This document shows positions 1-8,468 of a stretch of 15,901 nucleotides of DNA, one piece after another. The number at the start of each line of letters is the position of its first letter. Position 1 is the first letter of the stretch. Source of the stretch: CAYNNP01 sp964398215 (GTDB lineage Bacteria > Planctomycetota > Planctomycetia > Pirellulales > Pirellulaceae); contig CAYNNP010000154.1 of assembly GCA_964398215.1 (NCBI GenBank), positions 1 through 15,901 of the forward strand, written 5' to 3'. The translations under genes were made by a program, and so were the position numbers. The notes below the pieces were generated by a model. That model had not been told where the DNA came from and ran no database searches. It saw only the letters and a program-made list of their open reading frames with translations.

Positions 1-1
1 T

Positions 2-133
2 ATCCTCTCGATGCAAATCGGCGGGAGCTGGGTGAACGGCTCAGGTCCAACCAACCCCGATCATTACCCGGCCGGAATGGAAGTCGATTGGGTGCGAGTT
101 TTTCAACGAACCAATGTCACCAAAAAAAGATAG
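2..133 (+). CDS. C-terminal end of a glycoside hydrolase family 16-type protein (5' truncated by window edge)
   Basis: Only the last 43 codons are present, in frame 2, ending with TAG at 131-133. The peptide contains a GGSWVNG stretch, then NPDHYPAGMEVDWVRVFQ. The ending (M-E-V-D-W-V-R-V-F/Y-Q) is the last beta-strand typical of GH16 jelly-roll enzymes (laminarinases, agarases, carrageenases and relatives), which cut beta-linked polysaccharides outside the cell. The catalytic E-x-D-x-x-E region lies outside the window, so activity and substrate cannot be judged. The final residues (TNVTKKR) are a short basic tail. The gene converges on uvrA, with 35 nt between the two stop codons and no obvious terminator hairpin. 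Family assignment rests on this short but characteristic tail. Confidence 0.72.
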   Translation: MLSMQIGGSWVNGSGPTNPDHYPAGMEVDWVRVFQRTNVTKKR

Positions 134-168
134 TTTGCGTCAATCTGCCTTTGCCTTGTTCTTGCGGC

Positions 169-3100
169 TCATTGGCTCTCAGCTAGGTGTTGCCTTAGAA
201 AACGCCTGAGCTCTTCGTCTTTTGTATGCTTGACTTTTGTGAGCCGCAAAGTGACTTTACCGTCGCTGGCATCTGAAGCTTCGAAGTCTGATTCATCCAG
301 TGTGCTGAGGTCGGTTTTGTCATCGGTGCTTGCCAAAGTAACTTGCACAGAATCGGTACGTTTGGTTTCGATCTTGGCCCAAGTCTCTTCGCCGCTCGGA
401 CGAACCTCCACACCATCGGGAGACTCGAATGCCAGTGATCCCACGCCTGCGACTTCTTCCATTAGATCCAGCGTCTTTTTTGCCAAAGACAATGGCCATT
501 TAGGTTTCTTGTCATCTGGAAAACCTTTCTCAATAGCGTGCCAGTGACGACCAAGCACTTTCCATACGCCATCAGATTCATCGTGGGCAGGATCAATGCG
601 TTCATCGGGCCGATTTTGCGTCGGATCAGGTACGTATTCGACCTTTGGTTCAGTAACTGTTTTTTCGGGCTGCTTTGTCTGTTCAGTTGGCGACTCAGCA
701 TCTGTTTTCTTTGCGACCCACTCCGTATCTGACAGGCGAACGGATCCTCCTAAGGCCTCTTTCATGTATCCGGCGGTCGCGGACACGAGATCATTCGCCG
801 TTTTCTTGGTCCGCCGCCCACCTGTGGCAGCCAACCCTTCGGGGGTGCCAGTGAAAACCAGTTGTCCGCCGTCGACGCCAGCTCCCGGACCGATGTCGAT
901 GACCCAGTCAGCGCACTTGATGACGTCCAAGTTATGTTCGATGACAACGACCGTGTTGCCTAAATCAACAAGACGCTGCAATACACTTAGCAGTTTGCGG
1001 ATGTCGTCAAAATGCAATCCCGTGGTCGGTTCATCCAACAAGTAGATCGTGTTGCCGGTCACGGGTCTTGCTAGTTCGGACGCCAGTTTTACTCGCTGCG
1101 CCTCGCCACCGGAGAGTGTTGGCGCCGATTGGCCCAAGGTGACGTACTCCAGTCCGACGTCGCACAGAGTTTGGATGATATGTGAAATCTTTTCGTGTTC
1201 GGCGAACAGTTCGACCGCTTCGGAGCACGGCATCGCCAAAACATCAGCGATCGATTTTCCGTGGTACTTTACATTCAGCACGTCTTGGTTGTAGCGTTGC
1301 CCGTCGCATTCATCGCACAGCACGTAAACGTCCGGCAGAAAATGCATTTCGATGCGCAACTGCCCGCTGCCTTCGCATGTTTCGCATCGTCCGCCGCTAA
1401 CGTTAAAGCTAAAAGTCCGCGAAGTTAACCCTTGTTCTGTCGCAGCATCCAAAGAAGCGAACAGCATCCGAATATGATCAAACGCGCCGGTGTAGGTTGC
1501 GGGGTTACTGCTGGGTGAATTTCCAAGTGGCGACTGGTCAACACGGATGACTTTGTCGACATGCCGCAAGCCTTCAAGGCGATCGTAGCGTCCCGGTTTT
1601 GTGCCCGCTCTGTGCAGGCGTCGAGCAAGCGCAGGGTACAAGATCCCGTCGATCAAAGTACTTTTACCGCTACCACTTGGGCCGGTGATCGCCGTGAAAA
1701 CGCCCAGCGGCAATTCCAAGTCAATGTTCTTCAGATTGTGTTCTCGAGCCCCTTTGACTTTCAGGAAATTTACAAAGGGCTGTCCGTTCTTGCCTTGAAC
1801 TGGTCGCCGCACATCGGGAATCGGAATCTGTTGACTTCCGTCGATGTAGCCTGCGGTGACCGATTGGTCCCGCGGCGCGATTTCCGTAGGCGAGCCGCTT
1901 GCCACAATGCGTCCGCCATGTCGGCCAGCACGAGGTCCAAAGTCAAAGAGTTTGTCACTGCTGGCGATCACGTCGCGATCATGTTCAACAACCAGCAGCG
2001 TGTTTCCTTGATCGCGCAGCCGATGCAACGCGCCGATCAGTCGCTGGTTGTCACGCGGATGCAGCCCGATCGTCGGTTCGTCCAGCACGTACAAAACACC
2101 ACACAAGCCGCTGCCAAGCTGAGACGCCAAACGAATCCGCTGTGCCTCGCCACCTGACAACGTCGCTGCACCGCGATGCAACGTCAGGTAATTCAGGCCA
2201 ACGTCCAGCAAGAACGACACGCGGGATTTGACTTCACGGACCAATTCCCCAGCAATCTTACGTTCTCGCGAATCCAGCTTCCATGTTTTTAATTCAGCGT
2301 TCAATCGATCCAGTGGCATGTGGACAATATCGGAAACGGTGTGCCCACGAAAACGCGATGCCGCAGCGGCTTCATTCAATCGCGAACCATCGCACGCGCT
2401 GCAGTCGATCGTGTCAACAAACCGTTCAAGTTTGGAACGCAGTCCCGGCGTCAGCTTCGACGCTTGCTCGAGTGCCGGGTAGAAGCCTTTGAACTGGAAA
2501 CGGAACACGACTTTGGACGATTTTGATTTCGGTTTGGTATCCGACTCGCGGACTTCGATCCATGCTGACCCCGTACCATGGAACAGCATGCGGCGTTTGG
2601 AAACCGTGATCTCTTCGATCGGAACATCCAATGGAATCCCGGTATGTCTCGAAAGCGCCTTTAGCATCCAGACCGCTGTTTTATGTTCAACACTGGGCCA
2701 CAACGACGCCGCGCCGTCGGCAAGCGTCAACGACGGCGATTTGATCATCGCGGCAGGGTTCGTGCCACGCTGGTTCCCAAGTCCCTCGCACTGCGGGCAC
2801 CATCCGAGCGTCGAGTTGAAAGAAAAGTGATGCGGGGACAAAGTCGAAAACGAACGCCCGCAATCGCCGCAAACAAGGTGCTGGCTGTGGCGAATCTGTT
2901 CCCAAAGCTGTTCTTCTCGGTCAGAGTCTGCGATCGCAATGTCAATTTCGCCAATGCCAAGCGACAGAGCCTGTTCGATGCTGTCACTGATGCGCGAACG
3001 CTCGGCTTTTTTGACCGTGATGCGGTCAACAACGACTTGCACGATCTGTTTTTTTCGCGGATCAAGCCGTGGTGCTGATTCCAGGCTCACCGTTTCGCCA

Positions 3101-6100
3101 TCGATCCGAACTCGCTGGTATCCTTGGCTCCGCAGCGATTGCCAAGTGTCAGCGGATCCATCGCCAGCACGGACTTCGATGGGCGCCAAAACCAATGCCC
3201 GCGTTCCCGAACTCATCGCCATGACTTTGTCGACGATCTGATCTGGCGTTTGCGTGCCAATGGGGATCAAGCAATCGGGACAGTGCATCACACCCAATCG
3301 CGCGAACAGAATGCGCAGGTAATCGTAGACTTCGGTGACCGTTCCAACGGTACTACGAGGCGAATGACCAAGATTCTTTTGTTCCAACGCAACGGCTGGC
3401 GACAGCCCATCGATTCGCTCGACGCGCGGTTTCTGAACTTGACCGATGAATTGTCGTGCGTAGGACGAAAGCGATTCGACGTAGCGTCGCTGTCCTTCGG
3501 CGTAGATCGTGTCCATTGCCAAAGAGCTTTTGCCGCTACCGCTGGGACCACAAAACACACTCATCGCATCACGCGGGATCTCGGCGCTGACAGACTTCAA
3601 GTTGTGTTCGCTAGCAGCTTCGACGATCAAATGCGTACGAGCCTTGACCGGCGGAATCACAATTTCTTTTCTCGGCGCCGCGGTCTTCTTCTTGCGGCGT
3701 TTGATCCCCATGGCTTTCGCGATCGCGGCGCCCGTGTAGCTGTCATCAGCCTTGGCAACTTCTGCGGGACGTCCCTCCGCGACCAGCAGCCCGCCACCTT
3801 CGCCGCCTTCAGGGCCCAGATCAATCACCCAATCGGCAGTTTTGATGACATCCAAGTTATGTTCAACGATCACGATCGTATTGCCGCGATCGGCCAAGCC
3901 ATGGATGACTTTCAACAACATTTTGATGTCGGCAAAGTGCAATCCCGTGGTCGGCTCGTCCAAGACATACAGCGTGCGGCCCGTCTCACGCTTGCTGAGT
4001 TCTCGCGAAAGTTTAATTCGCTGAGCCTCACCGCCAGAGAGCGTTGGTGATGGCTGCCCGAGCTTCAGATACTCCAGTCCAACATCGACCAGCGTTTGCA
4101 ACTTTGCAGCGACTTTAGGAATGTTTTCAAACAGCACAAGTGCTTCGGCGATGTCCATGCCCAAAACATCGGCGATCGATTTACCTTTGAATTCAACCGA
4201 CAGCGTTTCGCGATTGTACCGTTGGCCTTGGCAGACAGGGCACTTGACCCAGATGTCAGCCAAGAAATCCATTTCAAGCTTCTTGGCACCGTTGCCTTCG
4301 CAATTCGCACAACGCCCACCCTCGACATTGAAGCTGAATCGGCTGGCCGTGTAACCGCGCGTTTTGGCTTCGGGCAGCTTTGCGTACAAGTTCCTGATTT
4401 CATCAAAGACTTTGACATATGTCGCCGGATTGCTTCGCGGTGTACGACCAATCGGTGACTGATCAATCGCGATCGTTTTATCCAGATGCTCCAGTCCGCT
4501 GATGGAATCATGATCGCCGACACTCGCTTCGGCGCCGTTGAGAGCGTTGCGTAGTGCCGGTTCAACGATACCGCCGATCAGCGAACTCTTGCCGCTGCCC
4601 GAGACGCCAGTTACGCAAGTCACCGTGCAAAGCGGGATCGAAACATCGACGTTTTTCAAGTTATGGAACGTCGCACCATGGACCGTCAGCAACGTATCCT
4701 TGTTGATCTCGCGAAGCTTGCTGGGGATTTCGATTTCGAGTTTGCCAGACAGGTATTGTCCCGTCAGGCTCTTCTTGCTGCTGCAGACGGCTTCGACACT
4801 GCCGGCGGAAACGATCTTGCCACCTCGGACACCGGGGCCGGGGCCAAAATCGACAATCATGTCGGCAGCCCGCATCGTGTCTTCGTCATGCTCGACAACA
4901 ATCAGCGTGTTTCCGGCGTCACGCAATCGCGTCAAAGTTTCGATCAAGCGATCATTGTCTCGCGGGTGCAAACCAATCGACGGTTCGTCCAAGATATACA
5001 GCACCCCGACCAAGCCGCTGCCGATCTGGCCGGCCAAACGAATCCGCTGCGACTCGCCGCCCGAAAGTGTTGGTGCCGTGCGGCCGAGCGTCAAGTAATC
5101 GAGTCCGACACCCAGCAAGAACCCCAGTCGTGTACGAATCTCCTTGAACGCCTCGCTCGCAATTCGGGCATCCGTCTCACTCAGCTTGACCTCTTGAAAG
5201 AACTCGACCATCTGATCGATCGGTAAATCACAAAGCTCCGGGAGCGTTAAAGAATCTTCTTTGAACTCCTTCGATGCCGTTTGGATCGTCACCGCTGATG
5301 CTTGCGGATTCAGCCGCTTGCCGCAGCAATCAACACAAGGAATCGTGTCCATGTATTTCTCAAGATGCTTGAGGTGCATCTTGTTACGCGTGCCACGATA
5401 CCGATCCAGCAGTTCGGGGATGAAACCTTCGAAAGGAGCCGAGTAGCTTTTGCGTTTCCTACCTGGAAACTTAAAGTCGATTGAATCGTCGGTTCCCCAC
5501 AGCCAAATATGACGACCTTCTTCGGGCAAATCCTCCCAACGGCCTTCCAGCATCGTTCCCGGTTCCAGCTCCAGCCATTCATCGACCGCCGCCGCCGCCG
5601 TCTTGTAAGTATGCCGGCGGTACTTTCCGATATCACCCCACTTCGGCAACAGCGCGATCGCCCCTTTGCGAACCGATTTTTTGGCGTCCACCAACTGTTC
5701 GGGAACGAACGTAAAAATGCGTCCCAGGCCGTCACAGGATTCGCACATCCCTTGCGGACTATTGAAACTGAAAAGCTGCGGCGTTGGAGGTTTGAAGCTG
5801 CGACCACAGCTGCTGCATGCGTAGCGAGACGAAAACAACTGGTCGGCTTTTGGGTTGCCGATGATCGCAGCGTTCTGATCGGTGTGCGAAACGATCACGG
5901 TCGCTTCACCCAGTTTTAGTGCAAGCTCGACCGCTTCTTGTACTCTGCCGCGATCTCGTTCATCGGGATGAATTCGATCAATGACAACTTCGACATCGTG
6001 ACGGCGCTGGCGATCCAGCGACGGTGGATCGGACAAGTTGATGGTTTCACCGTCTACACGTGCTCGCGAGAACCCTTGTTTCCGCAGGTCCTCGAACAAG

Positions 6101-6597
6101 TCCCGAAATTCACCTTTCTGTCCGCGCACAAGCGGCGCCATTACCCACAGCGTTTCGTCGATTGGCAAGTCCAAGATGCGCGACGTGATCGCATCGGACG
6201 TCTGAGCGGCAATCAGGGTTTTGCAAGCAGGACAACGACCGGTACCAACGCGGGCAAACAACACCCGCAAGAAATCGTAGATCTCGGTGATCGTACCGAC
6301 GGTACTGCGAGGATTGTTGCCTGATGACTTCTGGCTGATGGAGATCGATGGGCTTAGGCCGCTAACCAAATCCACATCGGGTTTGGGCATTTGGCCCATG
6401 AATTGGCGCGCATAGGTGCTAAGCGATTCTACGTATCGTCTTTGCCCCTCCGCGTAGAGGGTGTCGAACGCCAATGACGACTTGCCACTGCCAGAGACAC
6501 CGCTAAAGCAGACTAGCTGCCCGCGTGGAATTGTAAGATTCACGTCTCGCAAATTGTGTTCGCGAGCGCCTTTGATTTTGATTTCTGTGATCGTCAT
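169..6597 (-). CDS. uvrA: Double-length excinuclease ABC subunit A (tandem UvrA-UvrA) with C-terminal extension
   Basis: UvrA is the cytoplasmic DNA-damage sensor of nucleotide excision repair; it loads UvrB. This 2142-residue protein is about twice the usual 940-950 residues and holds two full UvrA units: residues 1 to about 962 and about 986 to 1950, joined by a basic KRRKKK linker. All four ABC ATPase sites look intact. Walker A motifs G-x-S-G-S-G-K-S/T lie near residues 33, 664, 1017 and 1639. LSGGE signatures lie near 510, 852, 1478 and 1827, each followed by an LDEP Walker B and an EHD/EHN switch. Both units keep the zinc modules (CSSC...CESC and CANC...CPVC; CGDC...CPQC and CETC...CDEC). 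Double UvrAs are known from Chlamydiae and, as I recall, planctomycetes. Residues from about 1952 form a charged linker and an extra domain near 2010-2142. The ATG at 6597 directly precedes the conserved TEIKIKGAREHNL start; its ribosome binding site is weak. No uvrB or uvrC is nearby. Confidence 0.97.
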   Translation of the reverse strand: MTITEIKIKGAREHNLRDVNLTIPRGQLVCFSGVSGSGKSSLAFDTLYAEGQRRYVESLSTYARQFMGQMPKPDVDLVSGLSPSISISQKSSGNNPRSTVGTITEIYDFLRVLFARVGTGRCPACKTLIAAQTSDAITSRILDLPIDETLWVMAPLVRGQKGEFRDLFEDLRKQGFSRARVDGETINLSDPPSLDRQRRHDVEVVIDRIHPDERDRGRVQEAVELALKLGEATVIVSHTDQNAAIIGNPKADQLFSSRYACSSCGRSFKPPTPQLFSFNSPQGMCESCDGLGRIFTFVPEQLVDAKKSVRKGAIALLPKWGDIGKYRRHTYKTAAAAVDEWLELEPGTMLEGRWEDLPEEGRHIWLWGTDDSIDFKFPGRKRKSYSAPFEGFIPELLDRYRGTRNKMHLKHLEKYMDTIPCVDCCGKRLNPQASAVTIQTASKEFKEDSLTLPELCDLPIDQMVEFFQEVKLSETDARIASEAFKEIRTRLGFLLGVGLDYLTLGRTAPTLSGGESQRIRLAGQIGSGLVGVLYILDEPSIGLHPRDNDRLIETLTRLRDAGNTLIVVEHDEDTMRAADMIVDFGPGPGVRGGKIVSAGSVEAVCSSKKSLTGQYLSGKLEIEIPSKLREINKDTLLTVHGATFHNLKNVDVSIPLCTVTCVTGVSGSGKSSLIGGIVEPALRNALNGAEASVGDHDSISGLEHLDKTIAIDQSPIGRTPRSNPATYVKVFDEIRNLYAKLPEAKTRGYTASRFSFNVEGGRCANCEGNGAKKLEMDFLADIWVKCPVCQGQRYNRETLSVEFKGKSIADVLGMDIAEALVLFENIPKVAAKLQTLVDVGLEYLKLGQPSPTLSGGEAQRIKLSRELSKRETGRTLYVLDEPTTGLHFADIKMLLKVIHGLADRGNTIVIVEHNLDVIKTADWVIDLGPEGGEGGGLLVAEGRPAEVAKADDSYTGAAIAKAMGIKRRKKKTAAPRKEIVIPPVKARTHLIVEAASEHNLKSVSAEIPRDAMSVFCGPSGSGKSSLAMDTIYAEGQRRYVESLSSYARQFIGQVQKPRVERIDGLSPAVALEQKNLGHSPRSTVGTVTEVYDYLRILFARLGVMHCPDCLIPIGTQTPDQIVDKVMAMSSGTRALVLAPIEVRAGDGSADTWQSLRSQGYQRVRIDGETVSLESAPRLDPRKKQIVQVVVDRITVKKAERSRISDSIEQALSLGIGEIDIAIADSDREEQLWEQIRHSQHLVCGDCGRSFSTLSPHHFSFNSTLGWCPQCEGLGNQRGTNPAAMIKSPSLTLADGAASLWPSVEHKTAVWMLKALSRHTGIPLDVPIEEITVSKRRMLFHGTGSAWIEVRESDTKPKSKSSKVVFRFQFKGFYPALEQASKLTPGLRSKLERFVDTIDCSACDGSRLNEAAAASRFRGHTVSDIVHMPLDRLNAELKTWKLDSRERKIAGELVREVKSRVSFLLDVGLNYLTLHRGAATLSGGEAQRIRLASQLGSGLCGVLYVLDEPTIGLHPRDNQRLIGALHRLRDQGNTLLVVEHDRDVIASSDKLFDFGPRAGRHGGRIVASGSPTEIAPRDQSVTAGYIDGSQQIPIPDVRRPVQGKNGQPFVNFLKVKGAREHNLKNIDLELPLGVFTAITGPSGSGKSTLIDGILYPALARRLHRAGTKPGRYDRLEGLRHVDKVIRVDQSPLGNSPSSNPATYTGAFDHIRMLFASLDAATEQGLTSRTFSFNVSGGRCETCEGSGQLRIEMHFLPDVYVLCDECDGQRYNQDVLNVKYHGKSIADVLAMPCSEAVELFAEHEKISHIIQTLCDVGLEYVTLGQSAPTLSGGEAQRVKLASELARPVTGNTIYLLDEPTTGLHFDDIRKLLSVLQRLVDLGNTVVVIEHNLDVIKCADWVIDIGPGAGVDGGQLVFTGTPEGLAATGGRRTKKTANDLVSATAGYMKEALGGSVRLSDTEWVAKKTDAESPTEQTKQPEKTVTEPKVEYVPDPTQNRPDERIDPAHDESDGVWKVLGRHWHAIEKGFPDDKKPKWPLSLAKKTLDLMEEVAGVGSLAFESPDGVEVRPSGEETWAKIETKRTDSVQVTLASTDDKTDLSTLDESDFEASDASDGKVTLRLTKVKHTKDEELRRFLRQHLAESQ

Positions 6598-6704
6598 CCG
6601 TTACCTAATTTACCGCAGCCTAGCCAGATTGTAGCTGCAAGTCTTGTTTAGGTAGAGGGGGAGGAGCAGCCCGGCATAACGCTTTTGAAGTCGCGATTTT
6701 TCAT

Positions 6705-6815
6705 GTAGGCCGGACCAAGCAAACGCCGCAATAGCCAGAACTTCGGACGCAAGCACAACGCTCTTTCGTCACGTAATCTTGACGCCACAATGGAGGCGTT
6801 TGCGCTGTTCCGGCA
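6705..6815. repeat. REP-like dispersed palindrome, copy 1, arms separated by a 67-nt insert
   Basis: Positions 6705-6720 (gtaggccggaccaagc) match 15869-15884 exactly over 16 nt. The left arm 6709-6727 pairs with the right arm 6795-6814: GCCGGACCAAGCAAACGCC against the reverse complement GCCGGAACAGCGCAAACGCC, with one mismatch pair and a one-base slip. Between the arms, CGTCA at 6767-6771 pairs with TGACG at 6780-6784, giving a nested hairpin. The element fills much of the 252-nt spacer between the end of the propeller gene and the start of uvrA, both on the - strand, so it could act as a 3' processing or termination structure. I see no other gene in 6598-6849. Confidence 0.6.
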
Positions 6816-6849
6816 CCCAATGCGTCCTCGGTACGGCCTCCAAAAACGC

Positions 6850-8199
6850 CTAATTGTCGAATCGATAGATGGAGGTTGCTGTGCGGATTAAAAGCGCATT
6901 ATCGACGACGGCCGGCGAGGCCATGATTTGCTCGTCAAGCTGGTTCTCGGCAACAAGCTCAAATTCGCGGCCCGGTTTGATCACGGTTACTTTGCCATCA
7001 TGAGACCCGATGTAGATGTTTCCGCCGGCCAGCAAAGGCGAAGAAGTGTATTTTCCACTCAGTCGTTTTCGCCAAACCTCCGTTCCCGTTTTCGCATCCA
7101 AACAGCTCGCGATCCCATTGTCTTCCATCAAGTAGATTAGGCCTTCGTGAAATAGCGGCGAAGGTTTCGCAGGCACACTTTTCTTTGTCGTCCAAAGAAC
7201 ATGCGTATCAGAGACATCACCTGTTCCATTGACGCGCACCGCCCACAACTCCGGCTTTCCGAATCCAGTCGAAAAGTACACGATGTCTTTGTCGTAAACG
7301 GGTTGCGGCACAACCGAAAAACCGTTTCCATGATTCACTTTCCAAATCTCGCTGCCGCTCTTTGGGTCATAACCCACGATCCACTGTGATGACATGCAAA
7401 TCAGCTGCTCGCGGCCCTTGCTATCAGTGATTGCAATCGGAGTCGAGAACGCTTTTTTGTGATCCCCATCGGGAGCGTCCATCTCAGGCCGATCGATCTC
7501 CCAGATTTGTTCACCTGACTCTTTGTTCAGCGCGGTCACATACTGGCGATCGATTCCGTCTTGAATCAAAACGACAAGGTCACCATGCACATAAGGTGAA
7601 CTGCCGGGACCAACCGAGTGTGCCAAAGTAAGCTTGCGCTGCCATTTGATTTCGCCCGATTTCTGCTGGACACAGAATGTGCCGTAGGTTCCAAAGTGAC
7701 AGTAGACGTTGCCACCATCCAGAACGGGAGTCGGTGACGCATAGCTGTTCAAGTTGTGAATCGCATCAGGCTTTTGCACCGTGGTCAGGTCAATCGTGCG
7801 AATCAAACGACCACTTTTCAAATCCAAGCTCAGTAGTTTTAGGTCAATTGATTTTGCGATTGAAAGTTGCTTGAACTTGCGTTCTTCTATCGAGGCATTT
7901 TTCAGCATCTCGATACGTTCTTGTTCGGTAGGCTGATTTTCGATTGCGGTTGTCAACCAAACGACACCATCGCTGATCACCGGTGAAGACCATGCCTTGC
8001 CCTCCACGTCTACTTTCCAGGTCAAGTTCTTTGACTCGCCGAATTCAACAGGAACGGATTGGCCGACTGCGACACCGCTGGCAGTTGGACCTCGAAACTG
8101 TGGCCAACTGTCTGCAAAAGCCGATGTCGAAAACATCAACAGTGCTCCAAGAAATGGGATCACGATCGTACGGGCGGAAGGATGGTGTTTTGAATTCAT
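6850..8199 (-). CDS. Secreted PQQ-like beta-propeller repeat protein
   Basis: The protein is 449 residues from the ATG at 8199. An in-frame TTG at 8250 would add 17 residues, but only the ATG gives a clean signal peptide: MNSKHHPSARTIV, a hydrophobic core, then AFA before the mature end DSWPQFRGP (cleavage after about residue 29). The mature protein is a chain of PQQ/BamB-type propeller blades, recognisable as repeated SSP/ASP...V.DG.VY...G and ALN/SLD/CLD...SG..IW/EVW units (KSGEIKWQRK, ESGEQIWEID, KSGSEIWKVN, KTGTEVWRKR). WPQFRGP followed by such blades is a very common planctomycete exported family. There is no dehydrogenase domain or haem-binding CxxCH, so an enzyme role is not supported; a scaffold, binding or envelope role is more likely. 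It is a single gene, ending TAG at 6850-6852 upstream of uvrA. Confidence 0.88.
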   Translation of the reverse strand: MNSKHHPSARTIVIPFLGALLMFSTSAFADSWPQFRGPTASGVAVGQSVPVEFGESKNLTWKVDVEGKAWSSPVISDGVVWLTTAIENQPTEQERIEMLKNASIEERKFKQLSIAKSIDLKLLSLDLKSGRLIRTIDLTTVQKPDAIHNLNSYASPTPVLDGGNVYCHFGTYGTFCVQQKSGEIKWQRKLTLAHSVGPGSSPYVHGDLVVLIQDGIDRQYVTALNKESGEQIWEIDRPEMDAPDGDHKKAFSTPIAITDSKGREQLICMSSQWIVGYDPKSGSEIWKVNHGNGFSVVPQPVYDKDIVYFSTGFGKPELWAVRVNGTGDVSDTHVLWTTKKSVPAKPSPLFHEGLIYLMEDNGIASCLDAKTGTEVWRKRLSGKYTSSPLLAGGNIYIGSHDGKVTVIKPGREFELVAENQLDEQIMASPAVVDNALLIRTATSIYRFDN

Positions 8200-8361
8200 G
8201 TTCTGTTTGTACAAAGATGATTTGTGGCGAACAACAAAGCCGCGCTTCAACCCATAGGATAACCAATACCCAGCGCTCAGGTCAGATGATTCACCTTTCT
8301 GCCCATCGCAAATCGTTGTTTCATGCTGGGATCGTAGCTTGACCGCTCCCGGCTGACGTTT

Positions 8362-8387
8362 GTTTTGGCCACGCGCGGCCGGAAAAC
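8362..8387. other. Imperfect inverted repeat in a divergent intergenic region
   Basis: GTTTTGGCC at 8362-8370 pairs with GGCCGGAAAAC at 8377-8387 across a 6-nt loop, with a 2-nt bulge. It lies in the 269-nt region between the propeller gene (-) and the zinc-ribbon gene (+), about 80 nt before the start of the latter. It could be an operator or a stem at the 5' end of a transcript. I cannot place reliable -35/-10 boxes here, and planctomycete promoters are poorly defined. Confidence 0.25.
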
Positions 8388-8468
8388 GATTGTTGCAGGT
8401 CGCTACTATCTGTTCTAGACGAAAGCGAGTTACACTAATTGTTCATAGGTAATAGTTCGTTTTTAGCG

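Noticed and set aside
3124..4050. Long open frame (308 codons) on the + strand opposite uvrA, and several others of 100-200 codons in 230-6324
   Set aside because: They lie antisense to a strongly conserved coding sequence, show no recognisable protein motifs, and are the expected by-product of the codon usage of uvrA.
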